In this document: positions 52,312 through 61,493 of the stretch, piece after piece
Position numbering within the stretch: the first letter of the stretch is position 1
Layout: each line of letters opens with the position of its first letter
Source: Belliella kenyensis
GTDB lineage: Bacteria > Bacteroidota > Bacteroidia > Cytophagales > Cyclobacteriaceae
DNA length: 64,000 nt
Assembly: GCF_022549675.1 (NCBI RefSeq)
Contig: NZ_JAKZGR010000010.1
Coordinates: forward strand, 1-64,000
Direction of reading: 5' to 3'
The notes under the pieces: model-generated
Told to the model about the DNA's origin: nothing
Seen by the model: only the letters and a program-made list of their open reading frames with translations
The model's database searches: none
Program-made: the position numbers and the translations under genes

Positions 52312-53340
52312 ATGAATCCTATTAGAACAGCCTTGGTTGGCTTTGGTAATGTTGGTGAAAAAACACACGCTCCTTTAATTCAAGCATGTCCTTATTTAGA
52401 GCTTTGTGCTGTAGTGGAGCGTTCTCAGCAAAAATCTAAAGTAAAGTATCCTCATGTGGAAGTGTACAGAAGCCTTGAAGCGCTTCTGGAGGCAGATGCA
52501 GCTGACTTGATGGTTATCGTAACACCGAATGACCTTCATTTTGAGCAAGCAAAACTGTGTTTGGAAAGAGGCAAGCATGTCTTGGTAGACAAGCCTGTTA
52601 CCATTTCAAGCCAAGAAGCTATGATTTTGAAGCGCATCGCAAAAGAGAATGGGCGGGTCTTGTCTGTGTTTCAAAATAGGAGGCTCGATGGGGATTTCAA
52701 GACAGTTCAGAAGCTTATCTATGAAGAGAAATTGGGAAAGCTAGTTCATTTTGAGTCTCACTTTGATAGATTTAGACCTCAAATAAGTGATAATTGGAGA
52801 GAAAAAGATAATCTAGGCAATGGGATAACCTATGATTTGGGTACTCATTTGATCGATCAGGCTGTGTGTCTTTTTGGAATGCCGAAGTGGGTAAAGGCTG
52901 AAATCAGGGTCCAAAGAGCCAATGCCATAGCTGATGATTTTTTTGATATCATATTGGGTTATGATTCGCCCTATGTCAGATTGACGGCATCTGTTTTGAG
53001 TAATGCTCCAATGCCTAAGTTTTTGCTTCAAGGATATAAAGGCTCATACATAAAGTATGGTCTTGATGTACAAGAAAAAGCACTGAAGGCAGGTATAGCG
53101 CCAAAAGGTGATGACTGGGGAGTAGAGGATGCAAGTGCATGGGGTAAAGTTTACTTTGCTGACAAAATTGAACCTATTCAGACTGAAAGAGGAGATTATA
53201 GGGATTTTTATTCCAATCTTGCTAAATCAATTCGAGGTGAGGAGACATTGATGGTGAAGATGGACGAGGCCATTAATGTGCTCAAAATCATTGAGTCTGC
53301 CTTTGAAAGTAATGAATCAGGGCAAAAAATAGTCATTTAA
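52312..53340 (+). CDS. Gfo/Idh/MocA family oxidoreductase
   Basis: An NAD(P)-dependent sugar or polyol dehydrogenase-like enzyme, 342 residues from ATG 52312. The Rossmann motif is ALVGFGNVGEKTHAPLI, the catalytic Lys lies in HVLVDKPVT (the EKP-like motif with D for E), and the substrate domain has GNGITYDLGTHLIDQAVCLFG with the usual Asp/His. It resembles the YdgJ-like branch; the substrate is unknown. Starts 5 bases after the response regulator, so it may be co-transcribed with it. Confidence 0.9.
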   Translation: MNPIRTALVGFGNVGEKTHAPLIQACPYLELCAVVERSQQKSKVKYPHVEVYRSLEALLEADAADLMVIVTPNDLHFEQAKLCLERGKHVLVDKPVTISSQEAMILKRIAKENGRVLSVFQNRRLDGDFKTVQKLIYEEKLGKLVHFESHFDRFRPQISDNWREKDNLGNGITYDLGTHLIDQAVCLFGMPKWVKAEIRVQRANAIADDFFDIILGYDSPYVRLTASVLSNAPMPKFLLQGYKGSYIKYGLDVQEKALKAGIAPKGDDWGVEDASAWGKVYFADKIEPIQTERGDYRDFYSNLAKSIRGEETLMVKMDEAINVLKIIESAFESNESGQKIVI

Positions 53341-53407
53341 TGTAAAATAAGATCATTTTTGGCAAAGTGTTTGAAAAGGGGATGTTCATACTAATTATTC
53401 AAACACA

Positions 53408-53827
53408 ATGAAAAAATTAATGTTCTTTTCAATGCTACTGTTTTTTGCAGTGGTATCTGAATCCAGGGCCCAGATAAGCGCTGGTGTTCAACAGTTGAGT
53501 TCTGCTACTTTTGCATCTATCGGTACAGATCCAGACAATAAAATGTTTGGAGAGGCTAGGGTTTCGACAGGTCGAAGAGTCGGAATTGAAGGTACATTTG
53601 GGTACAACTTTGTCCAGAAGGATGAGGTGAACTTCTACAGTGGTTTTCATTTAGGTACAGAGGGCAACAGGGATGGAGTTTACCTTGGTATTCCTTTGGG
53701 AGTGCTTGTAAAGCCATTTTCCAATACAAGAAACTTTGGGTTTTTATTGGAAGCATCCCCTATTTTCCCTACCGAATATGGTAATTACTTCAGGGCGGGT
53801 ATAGGTATGAAATATACTTTCAGGTAA
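53408..53827 (+). CDS. Exported small beta-barrel-like protein
   Basis: 139 residues with a signal peptide (MKKLMFFSMLLFFAVVSESRAQ). The mature part is short alternating strands rich in Gly, Phe and Tyr (RRVGIEGTFGYNF, NFYSGFHLGTEG, VYLGIPLGVLV, NFGFLLEASPIF, YFRAGIGMKYTFR). It ends in aromatic-Arg (YTFR), typical of an outer-membrane barrel C terminus. It is probably a small outer-membrane barrel or half barrel; no specific family can be named. Confidence 0.6.
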   Translation: MKKLMFFSMLLFFAVVSESRAQISAGVQQLSSATFASIGTDPDNKMFGEARVSTGRRVGIEGTFGYNFVQKDEVNFYSGFHLGTEGNRDGVYLGIPLGVLVKPFSNTRNFGFLLEASPIFPTEYGNYFRAGIGMKYTFR

Positions 53828-54216
53828 GTTTCTAAATTACACACTTAGATTGTTTTATTGTCTCCAATTTGGTGTTGAGATATCTTAGCTATGGTTATTT
53901 GATGAATTATAGTTAAGTTATTTCAATACCTTTTTTTAATGTATATACTGAGCATTACCAGTAATTAAAGCATGTGTTTTTAACTTGGTTTGGATATTTG
54001 TTCTATTAATTACTGATGATTATTGACTTAAACCATCCGATTTGGCTCATGAATGGATATCACGGTAAAAGAAGCGTGTTGGTATTTTTTCACATTATCA
54101 GTGTCAACTAAGGGTTATTTTAAATCAGCTATTATTAGAGATTTAAGGTTTTCTGGAGACTTCAAGTAGAGGGATCAATATTTGATCTATGAGCATTTTA
54201 TCCGCATCTTTGTAGC
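53828..54216. other. Intergenic spacer, 389 bp, nothing recognised
   Basis: AT-rich DNA between the small barrel gene and the RsmI-like gene, both on the plus strand. I find no ORF with coding character, no clean promoter pair and no strong hairpin. Confidence 0.45.
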
Positions 54217-54927
54217 ATGAAAGGCAAGCTTTATCTCATACCTTCTAGCCTGGCAGAGGATACCTCTCAGTATATCATGTCGCCTCAGGTCAAAGAAGTC
54301 GTCAAAAACACCCAATATTTTTTGGTAGAAGAACTTCGTACAGCAAGAAGGTACATCAGTAGCCTGAGAATAGGAGTAGTTATAGAAGATTTGCATTTTG
54401 AAATCTTGAATAAGAAGACACGTGCCCCACAGCTTCAAGAATTGATGAAGCCAATACTGGAGGGTAAGGATATGGGAATAATTTCAGAGGCTGGATGCCC
54501 GGGAATTGCAGATCCTGGAGCCATTGCTGTAGCTTGGGCTCATGAAAAAGGTATTCAAGTGGTGCCAATCTCAGGCCCAAGTTCTATGTTTTTAGCTTTG
54601 ATGGGCTCGGGATTCAATGGGCAATCTTTTGCCTTTCACGGGTATCTTCCAATTGATAAAAAAAGTAGGATTGCCTCCATAAAGGCACTTGAGTCAGATT
54701 CTGTCAAAAGTAATCGAACACAAATATTCATGGAGACTCCTTTCAGGAATAACCCCCTTTTTGATGATTTGAAAAACAACCTACACCCCAATACCCGACT
54801 TTGTATTGCTAAAAATTTGACTGGTTCGGATGAAATGATTCAGACAAAAACAATTCAACAATGGAAAAAAGCAAACCTAGACCTTCACAAAGTTCCAACT
54901 GTTTTTGTAATCTATGCTGGCAATTAG
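54217..54927 (+). CDS. RsmI-like SAM-dependent methyltransferase
   Basis: A tetrapyrrole-methylase-fold enzyme of 236 residues, related to RsmI (16S rRNA 2'-O-methylation of C1402). The motifs are GKLYLIPSSLAEDT at the N terminus, GMGIISEAGCPGIADPG-like DMGIISEAGCPGIADPGA and VPISGPSSMFLALMGSGF. It lacks the C-terminal extension of classic RsmI, and in Bacteroidota this shorter form usually occurs besides a true RsmI, so the substrate may differ. Convergent with the cysteine desulfurase, sharing an inverted repeat. Confidence 0.85.
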   Translation: MKGKLYLIPSSLAEDTSQYIMSPQVKEVVKNTQYFLVEELRTARRYISSLRIGVVIEDLHFEILNKKTRAPQLQELMKPILEGKDMGIISEAGCPGIADPGAIAVAWAHEKGIQVVPISGPSSMFLALMGSGFNGQSFAFHGYLPIDKKSRIASIKALESDSVKSNRTQIFMETPFRNNPLFDDLKNNLHPNTRLCIAKNLTGSDEMIQTKTIQQWKKANLDLHKVPTVFVIYAGN

Positions 54928-54958
54928 AATTGCCTATGAAAGTAAATATTAAAGAATC

Positions 54959-55027
54959 AAAACCTGACAGGTGTTTATTACACAGAAGTAACCATTGACT
55001 TTCTGATCAAATGACCTGTCAGGTTTT
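54959..55027. terminator. Inverted repeat between convergent genes
   Basis: AAAACCTGACAGGT (54959-54972) and its perfect complement ACCTGTCAGGTTTT (55014-55027), 14 bp each, 41-base loop. It can terminate both convergent transcripts. The CTGTCAGGTT arm is one I recognise as recurrent in Bacteroidota intergenic DNA, from memory. Confidence 0.6.
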
Positions 55028-55056
55028 ATGAGTATCTATTTTTTGAATTTACCAAG

Positions 55057-56199
55057 TCAAGCGATGACACTGTAGAGCTCTTTAAGCTTTGTGATTGTAT
55101 AATCTACTTCTTCGGTAGTGTTGAACCTGCTAAAAGAAAATCTTACAGAATCTCTCTCTGCTTTGGCTCCCAAAGCTCTCAATACATGAGATCCGACAGT
55201 CGCCCCACTGCTACAAGCAGACCCACCTGATGCTGATATACCATTGAGATCAAGGTTGAATAGCAGCATGCCACTGTTTTCTTCAGAAGGCGGAAAGCTT
55301 ACGTTCAGTACCGTGTACAAACTTCTATCCATATCGGCAGAAAGTCCATTGTACGCTACGCCAGGTATATTTTCATTGAGCTGATCAATAAATCTTTGTT
55401 TTAGCGTTTCAACATGCTTACGGTGGCTAGACATGTCCTCATAGGCTAATTCTAATGCTTTGGCCACACCAACTATGCCGATGACATTTTCAGTCCCTCC
55501 ACGCATGTTTCTCTCTTGAGCACCTCCATATATGAAAGGCGTGATCTTTTTCTCTTTTCTTACAAATAGAAATCCTGATCCTTTTGGTCCGTGAAACTTG
55601 TGCCCCCCTGCTACGATTGCGTCTACGGGTAATGTTTTCAAATCATGAGCATAATGCCCCATGGTCTGTACAGTGTCAGAATGGAAAAATGCATCATACT
55701 CTTGAGCTAATGTTCCGATTGCATGAATATCATTGATGTTCCCAATTTCATTATTAGCATGCATCACAGAGACCAGGCTTCGTGGGTTTGATTTGAGCAA
55801 ATCTTCAAGGTGGTCTAAGTTGATCTCTCCTTGATTATTTACTTCTACAAGACTTAATTTTACCATGCCTTTCTTTGCGGATTCCTCTAAAGTATGCAAT
55901 ACCGCATGATGTTCCATAGGGGTGGTGATGGCGTGTTGTATACCATGAGTTTGAATGCCACAGATCAAAGCCGTATTGTCTGCTTCTGTGCCTCCTGAAG
56001 TGAAAAAAATCTCAGCTGGGCTAGCATTTAGTAATTCTGCTACTTTTTTCCTTGATCGCTCTATGGCTGTTCGCACTTCTCTTCCGTGACTATGCACAGA
56101 GGACGGATTACCATAGTGCTCTCTCATGTATGGGATCATGGCTTCTATCACCCTTTCATCCATAGCTGTGGTAGCAGCATTGTCGAAATATACTCTCAT
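55057..56199 (-). CDS. Cysteine desulfurase (NifS/IscS class)
   Basis: A PLP enzyme that takes sulfur from cysteine for Fe-S clusters and tRNA thiolation. Length 380. The N-terminal FDNAATTAMDERVIEAM, the PLP lysine Lys201 in AGGHKFHGPKGSGFLF, and the persulfide cysteine Cys329 in SASGGSACSSG on the long loop place it in the NifS/IscS class I group. No iscU or iscR is adjacent. It could feed the NFU protein at 22746. Confidence 0.95.
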   Translation of the reverse strand: MRVYFDNAATTAMDERVIEAMIPYMREHYGNPSSVHSHGREVRTAIERSRKKVAELLNASPAEIFFTSGGTEADNTALICGIQTHGIQHAITTPMEHHAVLHTLEESAKKGMVKLSLVEVNNQGEINLDHLEDLLKSNPRSLVSVMHANNEIGNINDIHAIGTLAQEYDAFFHSDTVQTMGHYAHDLKTLPVDAIVAGGHKFHGPKGSGFLFVRKEKKITPFIYGGAQERNMRGGTENVIGIVGVAKALELAYEDMSSHRKHVETLKQRFIDQLNENIPGVAYNGLSADMDRSLYTVLNVSFPPSEENSGMLLFNLDLNGISASGGSACSSGATVGSHVLRALGAKAERDSVRFSFSRFNTTEEVDYTITKLKELYSVIA

Positions 56200-56265
56200 G
56201 ATATGTAATATTTGGGCTGGGTATAAATGATTAATTGGGCTAGGTTTCGAAACCTAACCCAATTG

Positions 56266-57654
56266 TTATGAAGCAGTGACTACTTCTTTGATATCTGATA
56301 TTATTTTATTTGCTAGATGCTCGGCAGTTGCTAAGCTTTCGGATTCCGAGTAGATACGGATAATAGGTTCAGTATTTGATTTTCTTAAATGAACCCACTC
56401 TTTGTCAAACTCTATTTTGACACCGTCTATATCATTGATAGGATGTTTGGCATATTTCTTTTTGATTGCTTCTAGGACCTGATCTACGTCTATTTCAGGA
56501 GTCAGCTCGATTTTATTTTTCGAAATATGATAGTTAGGATAGCTTGCTCGAAGCATTGAGATCGATTTCCCAAACTTCGCTAGGTGGCTTAGAAACAAAC
56601 CAATACCTACCAAAGCATCTCTTCCATAATGAGACTCTGGATAGATTACTCCACCATTTCCTTCTCCTCCGATTACAGCATTGGTCTCTTTCATCTTGTT
56701 CACGACATTGACTTCTCCCACTGCAGCTGCTTGATATTGTCCTTTTCTTTTTTCAGTCACATCTCTAAGTGCTCTGGTTGAGCTCATGTTGGACACGGTA
56801 TTGCCAGGAGTCTGAGAAAGCACATAATCGGCTACTGCTACTAGCGTGTATTCTTCACCGAATGGAGATCCATCCTCATTGATGAAGCATAGTCTATCTA
56901 CATCTGGATCTACTACAATTCCCAAATCAAACTTTCCTTTTTTCAATTTCTCTGAAATATCTCGAAGGTTTTCAGGTAAAGGCTCCGGATTGTGAGGAAA
57001 GTGCCCATCTGGTGTACAGTACATTTCTTCCACATGCTCCACACCCAATGCTTTCAATAACTTTGGTAAGGCAATACCTCCCGTAGAATTGACACAGTCG
57101 ATTACTACTTTGAAATTTCTCGCAGCTATAGCTTCCTTGTCTACTAGCTCTAGATCTAATACATGCGCCACATGCCTGTCGATGTAATCCTCTATTAAGG
57201 TATATGACCCTAGTTTTTTTACTTCAGCGAATTTGAAATCATCTTGCTCAGCTTTTGTTAAGATATCTTTACCTTCTGAATCAGAGATAAATTCTCCTTT
57301 ATCATTCAATAGTTTCAGAGCATTCCATTGAATTGGGTTATGGCTAGCAGTCAAAATAATACCGCCACCAGCTTTTTCTAGAGGAACTGCAAGCTCTACA
57401 GTAGGAGTTGTGCTAAGACCAAGGTCTATGACATCAATTCCCAAGCCTTGGAGAGTCGCTGACACCAGCTTGTTGATCATTTCTCCAGAAATACGGGCAT
57501 CTCTACCGATGACTACTTTTGCGTTACCAGTCTTTTGAATAACCCATGCCCCATAAGCTGAGGTGAATTTCACTACATCCAATGGCGTCAAGCCTTCTCC
57601 AGGTTTCCCTCCTATGGTACCACGGATACCAGAAATTGATTTGATTAAAGTCAC
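56266..57654 (-). CDS. glmM: Phosphoglucosamine mutase
   Basis: Converts glucosamine-6-phosphate to glucosamine-1-phosphate for cell-wall precursors. I start at GTG 57654, giving MTLIKSISGIRGTIGGKPGE, the usual Bacteroidota N terminus and 462 residues. An ATG 20 codons upstream would add residues without family resemblance. The phosphoserine is Ser104 in ILTASHNPIQWNALK, the magnesium loop is VDPDVDRLCF, and GGEGNGGVIYPE and the phosphate-binding RKSNTEPIIRIYSE follow. Phosphoglucomutase or phosphomannomutase activity is not excluded by sequence. Confidence 0.9.
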   Translation of the reverse strand: MTLIKSISGIRGTIGGKPGEGLTPLDVVKFTSAYGAWVIQKTGNAKVVIGRDARISGEMINKLVSATLQGLGIDVIDLGLSTTPTVELAVPLEKAGGGIILTASHNPIQWNALKLLNDKGEFISDSEGKDILTKAEQDDFKFAEVKKLGSYTLIEDYIDRHVAHVLDLELVDKEAIAARNFKVVIDCVNSTGGIALPKLLKALGVEHVEEMYCTPDGHFPHNPEPLPENLRDISEKLKKGKFDLGIVVDPDVDRLCFINEDGSPFGEEYTLVAVADYVLSQTPGNTVSNMSSTRALRDVTEKRKGQYQAAAVGEVNVVNKMKETNAVIGGEGNGGVIYPESHYGRDALVGIGLFLSHLAKFGKSISMLRASYPNYHISKNKIELTPEIDVDQVLEAIKKKYAKHPINDIDGVKIEFDKEWVHLRKSNTEPIIRIYSESESLATAEHLANKIISDIKEVVTAS

Positions 57655-57723
57655 AAGGGTGATTTTTAAAGTTAAAGTATAAAATTCCCGATAAATTCGG
57701 GGTTGAAAAACCAAGCTTAAAGT

Positions 57724-57954
57724 TTATTTGAATTTCGCCAAGACTTTGTCTACCTCATTGTCTGGATTACCGCAGCTGCTATTAGCATCTACAGTTTTTC
57801 CACAGTAGGTACAAGTTCCTCCGTCTTTGTTGAGGTAAGGATTCTGCGAAGCACAAGTACCCTTGAACTCCCCATTTTTGAGAAATATAAGTCTCACAGA
57901 CATCATGATGAAGAATAATGCTATGAATCCCAAAGTTAAATACAAAGTTGCCAT
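57724..57954 (-). CDS. Small membrane protein with four cysteines
   Basis: A 76-residue protein: one N-terminal helix (MATLYLTLGFIALFFIMMSVRLIFL), then FKGTCASQNPYLNKDGGTCTYCGKTVDANSSC. The four cysteines (TCAS, GTCTYCGK, SSCG) look like a small zinc or Fe-S knuckle. From memory this is a conserved Bacteroidota family (GEFRGTCAS.NP.L...G..C..CGK) of unknown function. It lies just upstream of glmM on the same strand, probably co-transcribed. Confidence 0.72.
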   Translation of the reverse strand: MATLYLTLGFIALFFIMMSVRLIFLKNGEFKGTCASQNPYLNKDGGTCTYCGKTVDANSSCGNPDNEVDKVLAKFK

Positions 57955-58024
57955 ATCAAATTAATTTGCACAAATTTACAGATAACTTTCCAAACGTCCA
58001 CACTTTCGAATTAGTTTCCCCACT

Positions 58025-58825
58025 ATGTATCAAATATCTTCACGAACAGCCCAATTGCAAGCATTTGACCGCTTACTGACCATTATGGATGAGTTGCGTG
58101 AGCAGTGCCCATGGGATAGAAAGCAAACTATCCAAAGTCTCAGACATTTGACTATTGAGGAGACATTTGAGCTTTCTGACGCTATTCTAGATGATAACCT
58201 TGAGGAGATCAAAAAGGAGCTCGGAGATATTCTGTTGCATATTGTTTTTTATGCGAAAATCGGTTCGGAAAAGGAGGCGTTTGATATCAGTACGGTTATC
58301 GATAGCCTTTGTGAAAAACTCATCAGGAGACATCCACATATCTATGGAGATACCATAGCAGATGACGAAGAAGCGGTCAAGCAGAATTGGGAAAAAATCA
58401 AATTGAAGGAAAAAGGCAATACATCTGTCCTTGGAGGAGTTCCTCGATCTCTTCCAGCATTGATCAAAGCCATGCGAATCCAAGAGAAAGCTAGGGGAGT
58501 AGGGTTCGATTGGGAAGAGAAAGCTCAAGTTTGGGAAAAGGTAGAAGAGGAAATGCAAGAATTCAAAGCTGAGTTTAATGCAGTAGATGAGCAGGAGATT
58601 GATAGAGAAAGGGCTACAGGAGAATTTGGAGATTTGCTTTTTTCTTTGATCAATTACGCCAGGTTTATTGATATCAACCCGGAGGAAGCTTTGGAGAAAA
58701 CGAACTTAAAATTTATCAAACGCTTTCAATACTTAGAGCAAGCGGCGAAAGCCTCGGGCAAGAAAATCGAAGACATGACCCTGGCAGAAATGGATGTGTA
58801 TTGGGAAGAAGCAAAAAGGCTTTAA
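58025..58825 (+). CDS. mazG: Nucleoside triphosphate pyrophosphohydrolase MazG
   Basis: Hydrolyses NTPs and dNTPs to monophosphates, a house-cleaning and stress function. 266 residues in two MazG repeats. The first opens LREQCPWDRKQTIQSLRHLTIEETFEL with the metal-binding ExxE pattern and GDILLHIVFYAKI; the linker has RRHPHIYGD and NWEKIKLKEKG; the second ends GEFGDLLFSLINYARF. Full-length, and divergent from the small membrane protein gene. Confidence 0.95.
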   Translation: MYQISSRTAQLQAFDRLLTIMDELREQCPWDRKQTIQSLRHLTIEETFELSDAILDDNLEEIKKELGDILLHIVFYAKIGSEKEAFDISTVIDSLCEKLIRRHPHIYGDTIADDEEAVKQNWEKIKLKEKGNTSVLGGVPRSLPALIKAMRIQEKARGVGFDWEEKAQVWEKVEEEMQEFKAEFNAVDEQEIDRERATGEFGDLLFSLINYARFIDINPEEALEKTNLKFIKRFQYLEQAAKASGKKIEDMTLAEMDVYWEEAKRL

Positions 58826-58851
58826 GCTTTTTCTGAATTTCAGGAGAGATT

Positions 58852-59739
58852 TTAATCTACAACTAATTCGGGCAAATATTCTTCTAACAGTGTAACTTCA
58901 TCTGGATTTAGAATAGCACCATGCGCTGCCAGTTGAGCGATTTTCAAGGCTGTTTCGTCCATATCGCTTGGGCCAAAACTATTTCCAACTACACTTATTC
59001 CTGTCAAAGCCTCAAACCAAGTAGAAGCTGCGGTATATCTTCCTATAGTATAACTAAGGTGATAACCATCTCTTGTGAAATTGTCGCCCAGCAAAGTTTT
59101 TCTAGCATTTTGAATCGCTGTGCCTGAAGGGACGACATAATCTAGCCCTAAAGCATTACTCACTTTTCTTGCAGTGTTTGTAATTGCCGCATACATTGTC
59201 TCCTGATCATGGTTATAGTTAGAAAACCCATCATGTGTAGAGTTCTCTGCGTATGCCCAAGTTTGATGTAGCCAATATTTTGCTTCTGAATTGGTAGCTA
59301 AACTTTTTGTGTATGCTAGCAAATTGGATAGAGGCTCTATGTACGTTTCATATTTTCCTGAGTTATTGCTGACCTGCTGAAAGCTAATGTAATCCCAATC
59401 TTCATCCAATATTGCAGTTTCAATTTTAGTACTTTTCAAAACGACTTTGCCTTGCTTAGTTACTTTGCGGTATTCATAAGCGGCCTTGTTCTCTTGCGCA
59501 TTTTGCCAATGCAAATCCAGTGATGCTCCACCTATGTATAGATTTCCTATGACAAGTTCAATATTTTCAGATGCAGCTAAATCATATAGATAGTTTTCTA
59601 TGGCATCCTCAGAAAAACTGTTTCCAATAGCTAGGATTTTTATAACATTGACCTTTTTCTCAAGGGAGATAAAACTCGTAATTGGAAAGGCAAGAAATAG
59701 TAGTATTGCAATTAGTGAAAATTGATGAAGCTTTTTCAT
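58852..59739 (-). CDS. Secreted DUF4886 protein (SGNH-like)
   Basis: A 295-residue exported protein with signal peptide (MKKLHQFSLIAILLFLAFPITSF). The DUF4886 landmarks are ILAIGNSFSEDAIENYLYDLA (nucleophile block GNSF), GGASLDLHW, ISFQQVSNNSG, and DGYHLSY near the C terminus (catalytic Asp-x-x-His). This is the layout of SGNH hydrolases, suggesting a carbohydrate or lipid esterase. The substrate is unknown. Transcribed alone, convergent with mazG. Confidence 0.85.
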   Translation of the reverse strand: MKKLHQFSLIAILLFLAFPITSFISLEKKVNVIKILAIGNSFSEDAIENYLYDLAASENIELVIGNLYIGGASLDLHWQNAQENKAAYEYRKVTKQGKVVLKSTKIETAILDEDWDYISFQQVSNNSGKYETYIEPLSNLLAYTKSLATNSEAKYWLHQTWAYAENSTHDGFSNYNHDQETMYAAITNTARKVSNALGLDYVVPSGTAIQNARKTLLGDNFTRDGYHLSYTIGRYTAASTWFEALTGISVVGNSFGPSDMDETALKIAQLAAHGAILNPDEVTLLEEYLPELVVD

Positions 59740-59860
59740 TTTGAGTTTATTAGATAGTAATGATAATTACTTTAAAATACATAAATTCGTCAGGATTTGG
59801 GCTAAACCCTACATGGGATTACCTGTCTAAATACCATTAATTTAAAACCAATCACAAAAT

Positions 59861-60451
59861 ATGAAATTATTCACTACATTGAGCCTAGCCATTGGAATAG
59901 TGGGCTCATTATTTTTGTCAAATCCTATTGAAGATTTGACTGTAAACAAATCAGAAAGTACAGTGGACTGGAAGGCGGCAAAGGTCACTGGTGAGCATTA
60001 CGGTAAAGTTAGCATTGCTGATGCAAAGCTAGATTATGAAAATGGTAAAATTCTAGGAGGAAGCTTCGAGATCGATATGACCACCATCACCGTGGAAGAC
60101 ATCAAAGATGCCAACTCCAATAAGCGCCTTGTGGATCATTTGAAGTCGGATGATTTTTTCTCCGTAGAAAAGCATAAAAAATCTACCCTGAAGATTACAG
60201 AAGCCAAGTCAAGCAATGGAAAAGACTATGAAATCAAGGGTGATTTGACGATCAAAGGAATTTCTCATCCAGTGGTTTTTCCTGTCAAAGTAAGCGAAGA
60301 AGGCAACAAAGTAATTGCAGCAGGTACGATCAAGTTTGATAGAACTAAGTATGATATCAAATACAGGTCTGGCAACTACTTCGAAAATCTTGCAGATAAA
60401 GTGATCTATGATGAGGTGACGTTAGAGGTGAGATTGGTAGGGGTGAAGTAG
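59861..60451 (+). CDS. YceI family periplasmic lipocalin-like protein
   Basis: A 196-residue exported protein: signal peptide (MKLFTTLSLAIGIVGSLFLS), then a YceI domain with the opening NKSESTVDWKAAKVTGEHYGKVSI, IDMTTITVEDI, LKSDDFFSVEKH, GDLTIKGISHPVVFPV and FDRTKYDIKYRSG. YceI proteins fold as an extended lipocalin binding isoprenoid-like lipids; the ligand is unknown here. Monocistronic, ending at a 16-bp terminator stem. Confidence 0.93.
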   Translation: MKLFTTLSLAIGIVGSLFLSNPIEDLTVNKSESTVDWKAAKVTGEHYGKVSIADAKLDYENGKILGGSFEIDMTTITVEDIKDANSNKRLVDHLKSDDFFSVEKHKKSTLKITEAKSSNGKDYEIKGDLTIKGISHPVVFPVKVSEEGNKVIAAGTIKFDRTKYDIKYRSGNYFENLADKVIYDEVTLEVRLVGVK

Positions 60452-60472
60452 GTTGTTACATATATATGGTGA

Positions 60473-60511
60473 AAAAATAAAAGCTGACGCTCAGGGTCAG
60501 CTTTTATTTTT
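60473..60511 (+). terminator. Terminator after the YceI gene
   Basis: A 16-bp stem (AAAAATAAAAGCTGAC with GTCAGCTTTTATTTTT), 7-base loop, T run. Confidence 0.9.
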
Positions 60512-60609
60512 GTTTAGAGCTTCTAAACTAATAACAGGTGATTTTTGAAACCTTGCTGTGATTGAATTGCTTTTTCTTTTAATTTTATTTTTTTCAAAAG
60601 ATATAAACG

Positions 60610-60816
60610 ATGCTTATTGTAAATCCATAATGTATTACTGACAGCAAAGGGAAGAAAGTTTCTGTCGTACTGCCTATCAATGAATTCAATGCTCTTTTGG
60701 AAGAGTTAGAAGAATTGGAAGATGTAAAACTTTATGATAAAGCGAAAAGTGAAGATACAGGTGAACGTATTTTATTTTCGGAGTACTTGAAAAGTAGAAA
60801 AACAAAAGATGCCTAA
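60610..60816 (+). pseudogene. Antitoxin gene with early stop (Phd/YefM-like)
   Basis: Starting MLIVNP, codon 7 is TAA (60628-60630), then the frame runs on as CITDSKGKKVSVVLPINEFN and ends ERILFSEYLKSRKTKDA. This is the form of small Bacteroidota antitoxins in which MLxVNPKYVTD... is expected, so the stop most simply arose from AAA to TAA. The remaining 61 codons are intact. It overlaps the toxin remnant by 8 bases, as in a normal toxin-antitoxin operon. Confidence 0.7.
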
Positions 60817-60928
60817 GTATACAATTGTATTAACTAGAAAAGCCCAAAAACTTTTAGATAAACTTTCTGATAAAATTGCGGAACCTATTCTTGCAACAAT
60901 TGCAAATTTAGAGAAGGTTATAGGATAA
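60809..60928 (+). pseudogene. Truncated RelE-like toxin
   Basis: 39 codons: MPKYTIVLTRKAQKLLDKLSDKI then AEPILATIANLEKVIG and a stop. This is the N-terminal half of a RelE/ParE-type toxin (usually about 90 residues); the central strands and the catalytic C-terminal part are missing. The following sequence does not continue the family in any plus frame I checked by eye. With the broken antitoxin it forms a dead toxin-antitoxin locus. Confidence 0.65.
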
Positions 60929-61046
60929 GAACTGGTAGTTAACGATTAATCTAGGACATTATTGATGTCAAGCGTTTTGTGGGATTAATCACGCTTGTAC
61001 ATATGGTGTAGTTTTGCGTTGTCAAAAATTCTTTTTTGCCTGAAAA
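60929..61046. other. Spacer after toxin remnant, nothing recognised
   Basis: Short AT-rich spacer between the toxin remnant and the convergent thioredoxin-like gene. No hairpin or gene is evident. Confidence 0.35.
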
Positions 61047-61493
61047 TCATGACTTTGATTGGGCATAAAAACTTATGATCTCTTTTATTGTTTCCTTATT
61101 AAGTTCCCAAAAATTTGTAACTATTCCATTTTCATCAAACTCTACTAGATAATTTACATTTGCTGCTAAGCCTACACTTTCAACTACTTCTCTATGGATT
61201 TCATAAAACTCAAATTTATTAATATCTCTGTTTTTATAAACCGTATTCTTAGCAAATAAAATGGTTTTTCTTTTATTGATTTTAATAGAATCCAGGTAAT
61301 CTATTAAAAACCCTATTTCCTCTATGCAGGGATCACAAAAATCATTGAATAACATTATTAGCAATTGATTATTTCTTGGGATTTCAATTTTATTCATTAA
61401 AGCAGAAATATTCTCATGTTTATTAGAACTATTTTTATTCTCACATGATTTCAAAGCTAATAATAATACAATGTAACTAAATAAATATTTCAT
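61047..61493 (-). CDS. Thioredoxin-like lipoprotein with CDPC motif
   Basis: A 148-residue exported lipoprotein: a short hydrophobic signal ends in lipobox LKSC (Cys17), then a thioredoxin-like domain with IMLFNDFCDPCIEEIGFLIDYL, where Cys53 and Cys56 form the CxxC redox pair. The usual cis-proline region is hard to place (VNYLVEFDENGIV). It is a candidate periplasmic disulfide reductase or oxidase. It starts inside the end of the upstream beta-propeller gene (4-base overlap) and is the third gene of the peptide operon, so it could act on the cysteine-rich peptide. Confidence 0.72.
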   Translation of the reverse strand: MKYLFSYIVLLLALKSCENKNSSNKHENISALMNKIEIPRNNQLLIMLFNDFCDPCIEEIGFLIDYLDSIKINKRKTILFAKNTVYKNRDINKFEFYEIHREVVESVGLAANVNYLVEFDENGIVTNFWELNKETIKEIISFYAQSKS

